From NCBI GenBank assembly GCA_024402495.1, contig JAKSTR010000023.1, positions 1 to 35,244 of the forward strand: a DNA stretch of 35,244 nucleotides. The letters run 5' to 3'. Below the pieces are notes generated by a model that was not told the origin of the DNA, ran no database searches, and was given only the letters and a program-made list of their open reading frames with translations. A program made the position numbers and the translations under genes. Origin of the DNA: Treponemataceae bacterium (lineage in GTDB: Bacteria; Spirochaetota; Spirochaetia; Treponematales; Treponemataceae). Position 1 is the stretch's first letter, and the number at the start of each line of letters is the position of its first letter. Shown here one piece after another: positions 7,997-16,903 of the stretch.

Positions 7997-8083
7997 TTTT
8001 ATTGGTATTTCATTAAAAATTTTTAATAAATTTTTAAGAAACTTTCCATGAATGAATAAAATGGAGATTTTGGAGGTATGCCG

Positions 8084-9472
8084 ATGGAGGCGATGAATGT
8101 GCGCCTTGATCAAATGGAATCTTTAAAGGCAGCTTCAAACCTTGCTTTGGGTGCAAAGGCAAATTATGTAAAAAACGATAGTTTTGCCGCGGTTTTGGAA
8201 AAAGCGATGTCACCCCAAAAGTCTTTTGAACCGCAAAAGCCGGCAGAAGCGCCAAAAGCGCAGACTGTTGCGCAAAAATCAAATGACGAACCTAAAAGTC
8301 AGCAGGTTAATGACAAAGCAGGCGAAAAGCCGGTAGAAAAAACCGGGCAGAATGCAGAAAAAGCTGAAACTGCAAAGGCAGAAGAAAAGGCGGCTGAAGA
8401 TAATTCTACAGAAATTGCAAAAGCAGAAGAAAGTGTAGAAGAAAAACCAGACGCAAAAGTTGCTTCCGCTGATAATGCAGAAAAACTTGCCGCCGAAGAA
8501 ACTGTTGAACTGGTTGCAGAAAACGAAAAGTCAGAAATTGCTGCAAAAAATGACGTTCAGCCAAAGGTTAAGAACGAAAAGACAGAAAAACAGGAAAATC
8601 TGCTGGAAAATCTTTTCGCCGTTAATCAGGATGAAGAATCTGACAAGATAGAAAATGTTGCTGAATTAGCAGAAAACGATAAAAAGCAGGTAAAAAAAGC
8701 AGGTAAAAACAGCGAAAATGCTGAATTATTTGCTGTTGCTGATAATTCTAAAAACGCAGAACAGTCGGTTAAGGCTGCTGAAAATAATCAGGAAATTGAA
8801 GTTGCTGCCTTGCACGCAAATTCAGGCAAAAAAGATGCGCCTCTTATTCAGGTTGTTGACGAACGCAGTGCGGTTGAAGTTGAAAACAAAGACAGCGGAA
8901 ATTTTGTTTCTTCAGTTGCATACGACGGTAACGGCAATGCTGAAATGACTTTGAATCTTGCCGGACAGAACGGCGAAATGGTTGCCGGTGCCGGTTTTGA
9001 AGCAAAAGCAGGCGAAACTTCAAAAAGCACTTTTGCTTCCATGCTTTCTACTGAAATTAAAAACAACGCAGGTGATTTTGTTAAGAACGGCTTGATTACT
9101 CTGCGCGACGGTAACAAGGGAAGCATCAATTTGATTTTGCATCCTGAAGAACTGGGAAATGTTAAGATTAGATTGGAATTATCCGACAAGATATTGACAG
9201 GAAAAATCATTGTTTCTAGTGAAGAAGCCTACGGTGCTTTTAAGAATAACATAGAAACTTTGCGCCAGGCTTTTATTGATTCTGGCTTTGAAAACGCCGG
9301 TCTGGAACTTGCCTTTGCATCTTCAGAAAACGGTGACGAAGCAGCAGGTCAGGAAAAACAGAAGCAGAATCCTAAGGCTTATGTTTACAGCGATGCTTTG
9401 CCTCTGGCTGCCGGTGCAGAAGATTTTGACGGTTCATATTTTGAACTAAGTTCTGTTAACTTAATGGTTTAA
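8084..9472 (+). CDS. fliK: Flagellar hook-length control protein FliK (Tap1/FlbC-like)
   Basis: About 462 residues. It would act as the exported ruler that sets hook length and switches export specificity through FlhB. The N-terminal half is low-complexity, rich in Lys, Glu, Ala and Asn, as expected of an extended ruler. The C-terminal Flg_hook domain (about 330-430) contains GSINLILHPEELGNVKIRLEL, the conserved core of this family. The gene directly precedes flgD and flgE, the place of tap1 in T. pallidum. The ATG at 8084 is preferred: GGAGG (8072-8076) is 7 nt away from it but only 1 nt from the in-frame ATG at 8078. Confidence 0.85.
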   Translation: MEAMNVRLDQMESLKAASNLALGAKANYVKNDSFAAVLEKAMSPQKSFEPQKPAEAPKAQTVAQKSNDEPKSQQVNDKAGEKPVEKTGQNAEKAETAKAEEKAAEDNSTEIAKAEESVEEKPDAKVASADNAEKLAAEETVELVAENEKSEIAAKNDVQPKVKNEKTEKQENLLENLFAVNQDEESDKIENVAELAENDKKQVKKAGKNSENAELFAVADNSKNAEQSVKAAENNQEIEVAALHANSGKKDAPLIQVVDERSAVEVENKDSGNFVSSVAYDGNGNAEMTLNLAGQNGEMVAGAGFEAKAGETSKSTFASMLSTEIKNNAGDFVKNGLITLRDGNKGSINLILHPEELGNVKIRLELSDKILTGKIIVSSEEAYGAFKNNIETLRQAFIDSGFENAGLELAFASSENGDEAAGQEKQKQNPKAYVYSDALPLAAGAEDFDGSYFELSSVNLMV

Positions 9473-9506
9473 AAGCGTTATTCACGCTCAAGATAGGAGA
9501 AGTTTG

Positions 9507-9950
9507 ATGGAAATCAACACAACAATGAGTGCAAACGATCAGGCTGCCGTTATGCAGGCTGTAAACACTCAAAATGCCAAAAATGCAGCAGCAAACGGAC
9601 GTGTTGCAAGCCAGGAATTAGGGAAAGACGACTTTTTGAAATTGCTGATTACTCAGCTTTCAAATCAAGATCCTACTTCTCCTATGGAGAACACGGAATT
9701 TATCGCTCAGATGGCACAGTTCTCTAGCTTGGAACAGATGACGAATATGAGCACTGGATTTGCAAAAATGGCAAACTTGCTTAACAGTTCGGAAGCTGTT
9801 TCGACAATTGGTCACGTGGTAGATATTACTTCTGGCGAATCAACTGTAACTGGTACTGTATCAGCTGTTACCCGCGGCGAAAATCCGCAGATTGTGGTAA
9901 ACGGCATTCCTTACAGCATGGAACAAATTAACAAAATTTACGCTTATTAA
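9507..9950 (+). CDS. flgD: Flagellar hook cap/assembly protein FlgD
   Basis: 147 residues. It would be the hook scaffolding cap exported to the hook tip so FlgE can polymerise. It contains the conserved N-terminal block [19 protein letters not shown] and [21 protein letters not shown] (about residues 35-75). The protein is short compared with enterobacterial FlgD (about 230), keeping little of the C-terminal Tudor/FnIII region, as is usual in spirochetes. The start is the ATG at 9507, with AGGAGA 6 nt upstream; an in-frame TTG one codon earlier is less likely. It sits 34 nt after fliK and 14 nt before flgE. Confidence 0.93.
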   Translation: MEINTTMSANDQAAVMQAVNTQNAKNAAANGRVASQELGKDDFLKLLITQLSNQDPTSPMENTEFIAQMAQFSSLEQMTNMSTGFAKMANLLNSSEAVSTIGHVVDITSGESTVTGTVSAVTRGENPQIVVNGIPYSMEQINKIYAY

Positions 9951-9964
9951 GAGGGCTACTATAT

Positions 9965-11356
9965 ATGATGCGTTCACTTTTTGCCGGTGTTTCCGGTATG
10001 CAAAATCACCAGACCAGAATGGATGTAATTGGTAACAACGTTAGTAACGTTAACACCACAGGTTTTAAACGTGGAAGAGTAAACTTTCAGGATATGATTT
10101 CACAGCAGCTTAGTGGTGCTGCACGCCCAACTACAGAAGTTGGCGGTATCAACCCGAAAGAAGTTGGTTTGGGTATGTCTATTGCAAGTATTGATACTAT
10201 CTTTACACAGGGTAACTTGCAGTCAACTGGTGTTTCTACTGATATTGCCATTCAGGGAAATGGTTTTTTCATCCTGAAAAACGGTGAAGAAACTTTTTAT
10301 ACTCGTGCCGGTAACTTTGGCGTAGATCAGGACGGTACTCTGGTAAATCCTGCAAACGGTCTTCGCGTTCAGGGCTATATGGCACAGGAACTTAACGGTG
10401 AAATGGTAATCAATACTGCCGGATATACTGAAGATCTGGTAATTCCTGTTGGCAGCAAAGACCCTGCAAAAGCAACTACAAATGTTAACTTTGCATGTAA
10501 CCTGAATAAAAATACACCAGAAGTTCAGGAAGGTGCCAACGAAGCAGAAGTTGCCAAAGGTACATGGTCAACTGAATTTAAAATTTACGACTCTTTCGGT
10601 AATGAACATAACCTTAACGTTGCATTCCAGAAAGTTGCCGGCACACCAAACCAGTGGCAGGCAACAGTTTTGATTGATCCGGATGCTGCTGAAGAAACAC
10701 AGACTCGCGTAGGTTTGGGCGGAACAGACGGTCAGGCAAATACTTTCATCGTAAACTTTGACAATAACGGTACTTTGCTTTCTGTAACAGACTCTGCCGG
10801 CAACAACAGTCAGGAAGAAGGTCAGATTTTGTTGCAGACTTCTTTCAACGTACCAAATACAACAGCCGGAGAAGACGGCAACTTAACGCGCCAGACTTTC
10901 AATATTAACCTTGGTACAATCGGAAGCCAGCTTAATACTGTTACCCAGTATGCCGCAGAAAGTTCTACAAAGGCTTTCTATCAGGACGGCTATACAATGG
11001 GTTACCTCAACAACTTCAAGATTGACAACAGCGGTATTATTACAGGCGTATATTCAAACGGTACTAACCGCGTGCTTGGACAGATTGCAATGGCAAGTTT
11101 TACAAACCAGGGTGGTCTTGAAAAAGCCGGTGACAACACTTATGTTCAGTCAAATAACTCTGGTTTGGCAAACATTAACGTTGCCGGTGTAGCAGGCAAA
11201 GGTTCGCTTCTTTCTGGTGCACTGGAAATGTCAAACGTTGACCTTACCGAGCAGTTTACTGATATGATTATCACACAGCGCGGTTTTCAGGCAAGTTCAA
11301 AGACAATTCAGACATCAGACACATTGCTTGAAACGGTTTTAAGTCTTAAACGCTAA
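9965..11356 (+). CDS. flgE: Flagellar hook protein FlgE
   Basis: 463 residues; polymerises into the hook linking rod and filament in the periplasm. The N-terminal rod-type domain has [34 protein letters not shown]-like sequence; the C-terminal helix has [14 protein letters not shown] and [14 protein letters not shown]. Counting from the first Met, Lys165 (codon 10457) and Cys178 (codon 10496) match the residues reported to form the intersubunit lysinoalanine cross-link in T. denticola hooks. GAGGG lies 9 nt before the ATG at 9965; a second ATG follows at 9968. A strong terminator follows, so hook protein may be made in excess over downstream motor proteins. Confidence 0.97.
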   Translation: MMRSLFAGVSGMQNHQTRMDVIGNNVSNVNTTGFKRGRVNFQDMISQQLSGAARPTTEVGGINPKEVGLGMSIASIDTIFTQGNLQSTGVSTDIAIQGNGFFILKNGEETFYTRAGNFGVDQDGTLVNPANGLRVQGYMAQELNGEMVINTAGYTEDLVIPVGSKDPAKATTNVNFACNLNKNTPEVQEGANEAEVAKGTWSTEFKIYDSFGNEHNLNVAFQKVAGTPNQWQATVLIDPDAAEETQTRVGLGGTDGQANTFIVNFDNNGTLLSVTDSAGNNSQEEGQILLQTSFNVPNTTAGEDGNLTRQTFNINLGTIGSQLNTVTQYAAESSTKAFYQDGYTMGYLNNFKIDNSGIITGVYSNGTNRVLGQIAMASFTNQGGLEKAGDNTYVQSNNSGLANINVAGVAGKGSLLSGALEMSNVDLTEQFTDMIITQRGFQASSKTIQTSDTLLETVLSLKR

Positions 11357-11382
11357 TCTTTGTAAATAAGTAACCGATAAAT

Positions 11383-11428
11383 AATGCAGAGAATGTGTTG
11401 AAAACTACATGTTCCCTGCATTTTTTTT
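11383..11428 (+). terminator. Intra-operon rho-independent terminator after flgE
   Basis: AATGCAG ... CTGCATT with an additional GAA/TTC pairing inside the stem, followed by eight T residues. It lies between flgE and flbD within an otherwise continuous flagellar gene run, so it probably attenuates rather than fully stops transcription. Confidence 0.8.
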
Positions 11429-11444
11429 GAAAAATTGTAAGGAC

Positions 11445-11473
11445 TTGACTGTTAAAGCTTTAACATTCAAAAT
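11445..11473 (+). promoter_or_regulatory. Possible promoter of flbD-motA, with a 14-bp palindrome in the spacer
   Basis: TTGACT (11445-11450), 17 nt, then CAAAAT (11468-11473); AATAAT (11471-11476) is an alternative. The spacer contains the perfect palindrome GTTAAAGCTTTAAC (11451-11464), a possible operator. The -10 match is weak. Confidence 0.3.
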
Positions 11474-11479
11474 AATGTA

Positions 11480-11677
11480 ATGATAGAAGTAACAAGACTT
11501 GATGGAAAAAAATACTGGCTTAATCCGCATCAGATTGAACGGATAGAGCTGAATCCTGATGTAACCTTGCTAATGCTTTCGGGTCAGAAACTTGTTGTAA
11601 AAGAAAGCCCGGATGAAATAACCCAAAAAATCATTGCATATAGACGTCAGATTGGGGCGTTTAAAAACGAAGAGTAG
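11480..11677 (+). CDS. flbD: Small flagellar protein FlbD
   Basis: 65 residues, the usual size of the FlbD family found between flgE and motA in spirochetes and Firmicutes. The conserved features are visible: MIEVTRLDGKKYWLNPHQIE, then PDVTLLMLSGQKLVVKES and a short helix. Its exact role is unresolved; it is always associated with hook/motor genes. It is not the Caulobacter transcription factor of the same name. There is no Shine-Dalgarno near the ATG, and the possible promoter just upstream would give an almost leaderless message. Confidence 0.88.
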   Translation: MIEVTRLDGKKYWLNPHQIERIELNPDVTLLMLSGQKLVVKESPDEITQKIIAYRRQIGAFKNEE

Positions 11678-11692
11678 AAAGTGTTTTTACTA

Positions 11693-11721
11693 AGGCGTGA
11701 ACAGTTTAGGCTGTTCAGCCT
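11693..11721 (+). other. Hairpin in the flbD-motA spacer
   Basis: AGGC-GAACAG ... CTGTTC-GCCT forms an 10-bp interrupted stem without a following T-run. It may protect or mark an RNA end within the operon; function unknown. Confidence 0.45.
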
Positions 11722-11756
11722 GGTTAAAAAGCAGCGAGTAGAGGAGTAGGCTTTTT

Positions 11757-12539
11757 ATGGACATAATGACCATCATTGGTATCATCGGCGGATTTGTTTG
11801 TATCGTCATGTCAGTTGTTACGTCTGGCGGTACTTTGGGCGGCATTTGGGACTTCCCGTCATTTATTTTTACCGTAATTGGTTCGTATACCGCGTTGTGT
11901 ATTGCCTTTCCGATGAAGTATGTTGTAGGCGTTTGGGGTATTCTTGGACGCACTTTCAAAATTCCTAGCTTTAACGAAAAAGTTTTGATTGAAAACATGG
12001 TTAACCTTTCAGAAAAGGCACGCCGCGAAGGTATTCTTGCCCTTGAAGAAGGTCTTGAAGATCTGGACGACGAGTTTCTGAAGAACGGTTTGCGTATGGT
12101 TGTTGACGGTACCGACGGTATCGTTATTCGTACCATTATGGAAAACGAAATGGCGCAGTCTGAAGGACGCCACTTGCAGTGGGTTACAGTATTGAACGCC
12201 TGGGCAGGTTTGGGACCTGGTTACGGTATGATGGGTACCGTTATTGGTTTGATTGGTATGTTGAACAACTTGGAAGATAAATCTTCACTTGGTCCTAACA
12301 TGGCGGTTGCGTTGCTGACTACCTTGTACGGTTCTTTGATTGCCAACATGTTCATGACGCCGTTTTCTACCAAACTTCAGGGTCAGAACAGTCAGGAAAT
12401 GATTATTAAGGAAATGGTTATTGAAGGCGTTCTTTCAATTCAGGCTGGTGATAACCCTCGCATTCTTGGTCAAAAACTTCTTACATATCTTGATCCTGTT
12501 ACAGCTAAGTCTGTTAAAGAATCAGTAATTAAAGACTAA
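11757..12539 (+). CDS. motA: Flagellar motor stator protein MotA
   Basis: 260 residues; inner-membrane stator subunit that with MotB conducts ions and applies torque to FliG. Four membrane segments are visible: two near the N-terminus (about 5-22 and 33-52) and two after the large cytoplasmic loop. The cytoplasmic loop carries the Arg/Glu-rich stretch [18 protein letters not shown]. The third and fourth helices contain [20 protein letters not shown] and the Pro-containing MTPF segment. GGAG lies 12 nt before the ATG. motB follows 11 nt later. Confidence 0.97.
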   Translation: MDIMTIIGIIGGFVCIVMSVVTSGGTLGGIWDFPSFIFTVIGSYTALCIAFPMKYVVGVWGILGRTFKIPSFNEKVLIENMVNLSEKARREGILALEEGLEDLDDEFLKNGLRMVVDGTDGIVIRTIMENEMAQSEGRHLQWVTVLNAWAGLGPGYGMMGTVIGLIGMLNNLEDKSSLGPNMAVALLTTLYGSLIANMFMTPFSTKLQGQNSQEMIIKEMVIEGVLSIQAGDNPRILGQKLLTYLDPVTAKSVKESVIKD

Positions 12540-12550
12540 AGAAGGTTGCT

Positions 12551-13270
12551 ATGGCAAAAAAAGAGAAAAAACAGCCGGCGCCGCCTTCGAAAGAATGGCA
12601 AGCTACCTATGGTGACATGATTACCTTGATGCTCTGCTTCTTCGTTATGTTGTATAACCCGACTGAAGTAGACGTCGTTTCATTGAACCAGATGATGGCA
12701 ACTTTTACCGGTGACCCGAATGCCGGTGGTCAGTCTCTTTCTTCGGGACGCTTGGCTGATTTGGGCAATACGGTTAACACTTTGCCTTCTATGGAAAAAG
12801 GCAAGTCGCTGGGTCTGGCTGTAAAACGTGCAGTCAGCCTGTTTGCACCAGATGTAAAAAGCAGCCGCATTACGTTAACGACTGACGAACGCGGCTTAAT
12901 AATAACTCTTGCTGCTGATACATTTTTTGCACCTGACAGTGCAACACTTGATATGGAAGAAACAAGAGAAACTTTGCTGAGGCTGGCTCAGTTTCTGTCA
13001 AGCGACGAACTGAAAGACAGAAGATTCAGAATTGAAGGTCATACAGACAATACAACGCCAAATGCTGCTTTGTGGCCTTCAAACTGGGAACTTTCTACAG
13101 CCCGGGCAACAAACGTACTCCATTATCTTGCAGATTTTGGTGTAGATGAAGATCAGTTTTCAGTGTCTGGATATGCAAATACCCAGCCGAAATATTCAAA
13201 CGATATGCCTGAAGGTCAGGCGTACAATCGTCGGGTTGACATTGTCATACTGGACGATGGTCATTTTTAA
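12551..13270 (+). CDS. motB: Flagellar motor stator protein MotB
   Basis: 239 residues. A short basic cytoplasmic tail precedes one membrane helix with [16 protein letters not shown]; Asp22 is the essential ion-binding acid. The periplasmic part ends in an OmpA-like peptidoglycan-binding domain (about 115-235) with [18 protein letters not shown] and YNRRVDIVI. It anchors the stator to the cell wall. It follows motA by 11 nt, with AAGAAGG as ribosome-binding site. Confidence 0.97.
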   Translation: MAKKEKKQPAPPSKEWQATYGDMITLMLCFFVMLYNPTEVDVVSLNQMMATFTGDPNAGGQSLSSGRLADLGNTVNTLPSMEKGKSLGLAVKRAVSLFAPDVKSSRITLTTDERGLIITLAADTFFAPDSATLDMEETRETLLRLAQFLSSDELKDRRFRIEGHTDNTTPNAALWPSNWELSTARATNVLHYLADFGVDEDQFSVSGYANTQPKYSNDMPEGQAYNRRVDIVILDDGHF

Positions 13271-13306
13271 TGATACTATTAAACTAATGCTTCAGGAAGG
13301 TACTCT

Positions 13307-13846
13307 ATGGCAGACGAAGACGATTTGGATGTAGGTGAAGAAGGTGGCGAAGCAGGTAAACCTGCTCGTGGCGGCGGAATAATTCCAACCATTTTAAAAT
13401 GGGTTGCAATTGTTGTTGGTGCAATTATTCTTATTGTTACAGTTGTAGTAATTACAATGAACATTATGAATAAAAATTCACCATCGCAGACTGTTATTCC
13501 GACTTCAGAAGATTATGTAAAATCACGCGAAGTTCTCGACTGGTACAGTTCAATTGGTCAGATTCGCACAAAAACCAGTGATGCGAATCCTTGCAGTGTT
13601 GTTGTTGAAGTTGTTCTTGGTTACAAAACTCAGGATAAGGTAACTTCTACAGAAATTACACAAAGACAGATCGAAATTAAAGACTTTATCCGTCGTTATT
13701 TTACACAGAAATCAGCTTCTGAATTGAAACCTCAGAATGAACGTGAAATGCAGATAGAAATACGCAATTCTATAAATGATGATATTTTGACTAACTCTAA
13801 AATCAAGGACGTGCGTTTTATGAGCCTTGAAGTTATTGAGCAATAG
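13307..13846 (+). CDS. fliL: Flagellar basal-body-associated protein FliL
   Basis: 179 residues with an acidic cytoplasmic N-terminus (DEDDLDVGEEGGE), one membrane helix (about 31-53) and a periplasmic domain (about 70-179) with DANPCSVVVEVVLGYK and RQIEIKDFIRRYFTQKSASEL, matching the FliL fold. FliL surrounds the MotB linker and tunes stator function. GGAAGG precedes the ATG. It lies between motB and fliM, as in other spirochete operons. Confidence 0.92.
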   Translation: MADEDDLDVGEEGGEAGKPARGGGIIPTILKWVAIVVGAIILIVTVVVITMNIMNKNSPSQTVIPTSEDYVKSREVLDWYSSIGQIRTKTSDANPCSVVVEVVLGYKTQDKVTSTEITQRQIEIKDFIRRYFTQKSASELKPQNEREMQIEIRNSINDDILTNSKIKDVRFMSLEVIEQ

Positions 13847-13864
13847 TTGTTGTAAGGGATAAAC

Positions 13865-14899
13865 ATGAACGAAGTTCTGTCACAGGATGAGATTGACCAG
13901 CTTCTCACCGCTATTAGTTCGGGTGAAACTGAGCAGGAGGATTTCCGCCCGGTCAGTGATACCCGTAAAATAAAGATTTACGATTTTAAGCGTCCTGATA
14001 AGTTTTCTAAGGAACAGATTCGTACTGTTTCGATTATGCACGAAACTTTTGCGCGTTTAACTACCACAAGCCTTTCAGCTCAGCTGCGAAGCCTGGTGCA
14101 TGTTCACGTAGCATCTGTTGACCAGTTGACTTACGAAGAGTTCATTCGTTCTATCCCGACGCCAACCACATTGGCTGTTATCAATATGGATCCGTTGAAA
14201 GGTAATGCCATTCTCGAAATTGACCCGGCAATTACCTTTTCGATGATTGACCGCCTTTTTGGTGGTTCTGGTCAGGGTACAAAAGTACAGCGTGATTTGA
14301 CCGATATTGAGCAGTCTGTAATGGAAGGCATTATTGTACGTATGCTGGCAAACTTGCGCGAAGCCTGGACGCAGGTTATTGACTTGCGTCCTCGCCTTGG
14401 GCAGATTGAAACAAACCCTCAGTTTGCTCAAATTGTTCCGCCTTCTGAAATGGTTGTTTTGGTTACGCTTGAAACCAAAGTCGGCGATGAAGAAGGCATG
14501 GTGAACTTCTGTATTCCTTATATTACAATTGAACCTATTATTTCAAAACTGTCATCACAGTTCTGGTTCTCATCTGTCCGCAGAAGTTCTACAACCCAAT
14601 ATCAGGGTGTACTTAAAGAAAAACTTTCTAATGTAGATATGGACGTTGTTGCAGAAATTGGTTCGATAAATTTACCAATTCGTGACGTTTTAAGCTTAAG
14701 AGTCGGTGATATTGTCCGATTATCTAATGTAAGGGTGGGTGATCCACTCACATTAAGTGTCGGAAATGTAAAAAAATTCCTGTGTCAGCCCGGTGTTATC
14801 GGTAAAAAAATGGGAGTCCAAGTTATTGGTAAATTGGATCAGTCCGACAACGATGAATTTGAAGAATTAAGTATGGAAGGAGACGAATCATATGAGTGA
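13865..14899 (+). CDS. fliM: Flagellar motor switch protein FliM
   Basis: 344 residues; C-ring component that binds phosphorylated CheY and reverses rotation. The N-terminal LSQDEIDQLL (residues 5-14) is the CheY-binding peptide. The middle CheC-like domain contains FARLTTTSLSAQLRSLVHV and FGGSGQGTKVQRDLTDIEQSVM. The C-terminal SpoA domain has VDMDVVAEIGSINLPIRDVLSLRVGDIVRL. The gene overlaps fliY by 8 nt (ATGAGTGA), indicating translational coupling. Confidence 0.97.
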   Translation: MNEVLSQDEIDQLLTAISSGETEQEDFRPVSDTRKIKIYDFKRPDKFSKEQIRTVSIMHETFARLTTTSLSAQLRSLVHVHVASVDQLTYEEFIRSIPTPTTLAVINMDPLKGNAILEIDPAITFSMIDRLFGGSGQGTKVQRDLTDIEQSVMEGIIVRMLANLREAWTQVIDLRPRLGQIETNPQFAQIVPPSEMVVLVTLETKVGDEEGMVNFCIPYITIEPIISKLSSQFWFSSVRRSSTTQYQGVLKEKLSNVDMDVVAEIGSINLPIRDVLSLRVGDIVRLSNVRVGDPLTLSVGNVKKFLCQPGVIGKKMGVQVIGKLDQSDNDEFEELSMEGDESYE

Positions 14900-16073
14900 T
14901 GGAGCCATTTCTCAGGATGAAATTGATGCTTTGTTGTCAGGTGTTGATTTAGGCGGGATGGGACCTGCTGCACAGACGTCTTCTGGTGCAAAAAAAATTG
15001 ATACAAAACCTTTAGCAGACTTTTCTAATGATACCACAGGTGCTATGCAGTCTGGTATTACCACAATGATTGGTCAGGACTGTACAGTTTCTAACCCAGA
15101 AGTAGAAGTTTTGAACCGTGATGGTTTACTGAAACTTTTGCCGGAAATGGTTGTAGCTGTAACCGCAGATTACACCGAAAGTATGACCGGTGACCATCTT
15201 TTCTTGATGGATCCGGAATTTGCTAAAAAACTTGCCGGTTTGGTAAACAAAGAAGAAATTGCGGAATTGGACGATATGTCGCTTTCTGTAATTTCGGAAA
15301 TTGTTTCTCAGCACAGCGGTACGGAAATTACAGTATTAAGCAAAACAGGAAAATTTCCTGGTCTGGCTTGTGCTCCTGCAGAAGCTGTTCACGTTGCAAA
15401 AGCAATGGTTCGTTATCCGCAGGGGGACTTTGCACTTTTCACTTTTACTATTACAATAGATTCACAAGAATATAAATTGTGGGAAGCCGTATCAAATAGC
15501 GTTGCCTTTAATATCGTAAATGCTATCAATCCTCCAGCAGCTGCAAGCGCACCGGTTGATACTGGTATGAATGCAGCCATGGGACAGCCTATGATGGATG
15601 CTTCTATGATGCAGGGTGGAATGAATCCAGCTGCTATGAATATGGGCGGTATGAACATGGCTAATCAAATGAATATGGGCGGTATGGCAATGAACGGCAT
15701 GGGAATGGGTATGAATATGAATCCTATGAACATGGGCGGAATGGTTGGCGGTATGCCAAACGTTCAGCCTTTGCAGTATCCTAGTTTGCAGACAGGCGTT
15801 AATTCTATGGAACAGGGAAACATCGGTTTGATTATGGATGTTTTCATGGAAATGACCGTAGAACTTGGTCGCACTAAAAAGCAGATTAAAGATATTCTTG
15901 GAATGGGAGAAGGAACCATTATTGAGCTTGATAAGCTTGCTGGTGAACCAGTTGATATTTTGGTAAACCATAAACCTATTGCAAAAGGCGAAGTTGTTGT
16001 TATCGATGAAAACTTTGGTGTTCGCGTAACAGAAATTCTTTCGCCAGTTGAACGTGTAACCGGTTTGAAATAA
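14892..16073 (+). CDS. fliY: Flagellar motor switch phosphatase-like protein FliY (FliN domain), Met-rich linker
   Basis: 393 residues. An EIDALL motif near the N-terminus (10-15) mimics the FliM CheY-binding peptide. A CheC-like region (about 45-215) is followed by a linker at 226-288 with 23 Met in 63 residues, also rich in Gly and Asn, and then by a C-terminal FliN/SpoA domain (about 310-393: IMDVFMEMTVELGRTKK, IIELDKLAGEPVDILVN, GVRVTEI). It is the second C-ring protein. The CheC ExxN phosphatase motif appears as EIVS near residue 136, and the first motif is not recognisable, so CheY-P phosphatase activity is doubtful. Common annotation would be fliN or fliY. Confidence 0.93.
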   Translation: MSDGAISQDEIDALLSGVDLGGMGPAAQTSSGAKKIDTKPLADFSNDTTGAMQSGITTMIGQDCTVSNPEVEVLNRDGLLKLLPEMVVAVTADYTESMTGDHLFLMDPEFAKKLAGLVNKEEIAELDDMSLSVISEIVSQHSGTEITVLSKTGKFPGLACAPAEAVHVAKAMVRYPQGDFALFTFTITIDSQEYKLWEAVSNSVAFNIVNAINPPAAASAPVDTGMNAAMGQPMMDASMMQGGMNPAAMNMGGMNMANQMNMGGMAMNGMGMGMNMNPMNMGGMVGGMPNVQPLQYPSLQTGVNSMEQGNIGLIMDVFMEMTVELGRTKKQIKDILGMGEGTIIELDKLAGEPVDILVNHKPIAKGEVVVIDENFGVRVTEILSPVERVTGLK

Positions 16074-16198
16074 AGCGAAATTTTTATAAAGTTAAATACG
16101 ATTTTTCAAAGATTCCGTTTTTAATATTTTGCTGAATGCGCAGGCACTTTTGTGACTGCGCATTTGCTGTTTGCAATGGGGATTGCAAATTTATACGG

Positions 16199-16903
16199 GT
16201 GGGGGAAAATACTATTATCTCAAAAAAAGCACTTAGTTTTGTATTGTGTTCAATGTTTGTATGCATTTTTGCATTTGGCCAAACGGCACAGTCAACTGAT
16301 CAGAATGAATCAAATTCTACTGCAACTATCAATGCTTTAGAACCAGAATCTGCCGCTGCAAGACCTTATGTGCCTTCCAGCGACGTTGTTTCAAACACAC
16401 AGAATAATGCCGGACGCAAAAATTCCAATCCGTTCTGGCAGTTTATAAAACTTATTTTGGTACTGGCGCTTGTTATTGCCTGTATTTATGGTCTTGTGTG
16501 GCTTTTAAAAAAGTTTTCTTCGCCTGCATATCAGTCTGACCCGTATTTAAAGCGCGTGTCATCTGTTGCCCTTGCGCCGGGCAAATCTGTTTGTATAGTT
16601 TCTACGCCAAGCCAGGCATTTATGGTTGGCGTTACAGATAATTCGATTAACCTTATTGGCGAAATTACAGACAAAGAATTGATTGATGCAATGAACTTAA
16701 ATGCTGAACGTCAGGGTTCAAATGCCAAACCGAAAGATTTTTCTTCAATGCTGGGTAATTTTTTTGAAGGCGGAAAAGTTAAAAACGCGCCTGACAGCCA
16801 GAGTTTTGACGCATATTTTGAAAATGCCGGCGTACAGGCAGCGGAAAGACTGCGCGAAAAACGCGAAGAAATATACCGTAACAACCAGCCGGAGGATTTT
16901 TAA
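16199..16903 (+). CDS. fliO: Flagellar export component FliO (FliZ/FliO family)
   Basis: About 234 residues. Signal-peptide-like N-terminus (KKALSFVLCSMFVCIFAFGQ), a Ser/Thr/Asn-rich periplasmic stretch, one membrane helix (FIKLILVLALVIACIYGLVWLL) and a cytoplasmic FliO domain with RVSSVALAPGKSVCIV and FMVGVTDNSINLIGEI. FliO assists assembly of the FliP ring. It lies just before fliP, overlapping it by one base. The start is uncertain: ATG 16136 would add a Cys-rich leader without a ribosome-binding site; GTG 16199 is used here; the best Shine-Dalgarno (GGGGGA, 16200-16206) points to an ATT at 16214. Confidence 0.8.
   Translation: MGENTIISKKALSFVLCSMFVCIFAFGQTAQSTDQNESNSTATINALEPESAAARPYVPSSDVVSNTQNNAGRKNSNPFWQFIKLILVLALVIACIYGLVWLLKKFSSPAYQSDPYLKRVSSVALAPGKSVCIVSTPSQAFMVGVTDNSINLIGEITDKELIDAMNLNAERQGSNAKPKDFSSMLGNFFEGGKVKNAPDSQSFDAYFENAGVQAAERLREKREEIYRNNQPEDF

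Larger units (their letters stand above)
7668..8083. other. Intergenic region between flbB and fliK
   Basis: About 416 nt with no supported gene. It holds the flbB terminator, an inverted-repeat patch (7748-7790), a perfect 12-bp palindrome GCGAAGCTTCGC (7819-7830), then an AT-rich stretch with a sigma-28-like promoter and the fliK ribosome-binding site. Confidence 0.65.

Noticed and set aside
15492-15971. Minus-strand open frame with a striking His-rich sequence
   Set aside because: It is the antisense image of the Met-rich repeats of FliY (ATG read backwards gives CAT, His) and has no ribosome-binding site or family match.
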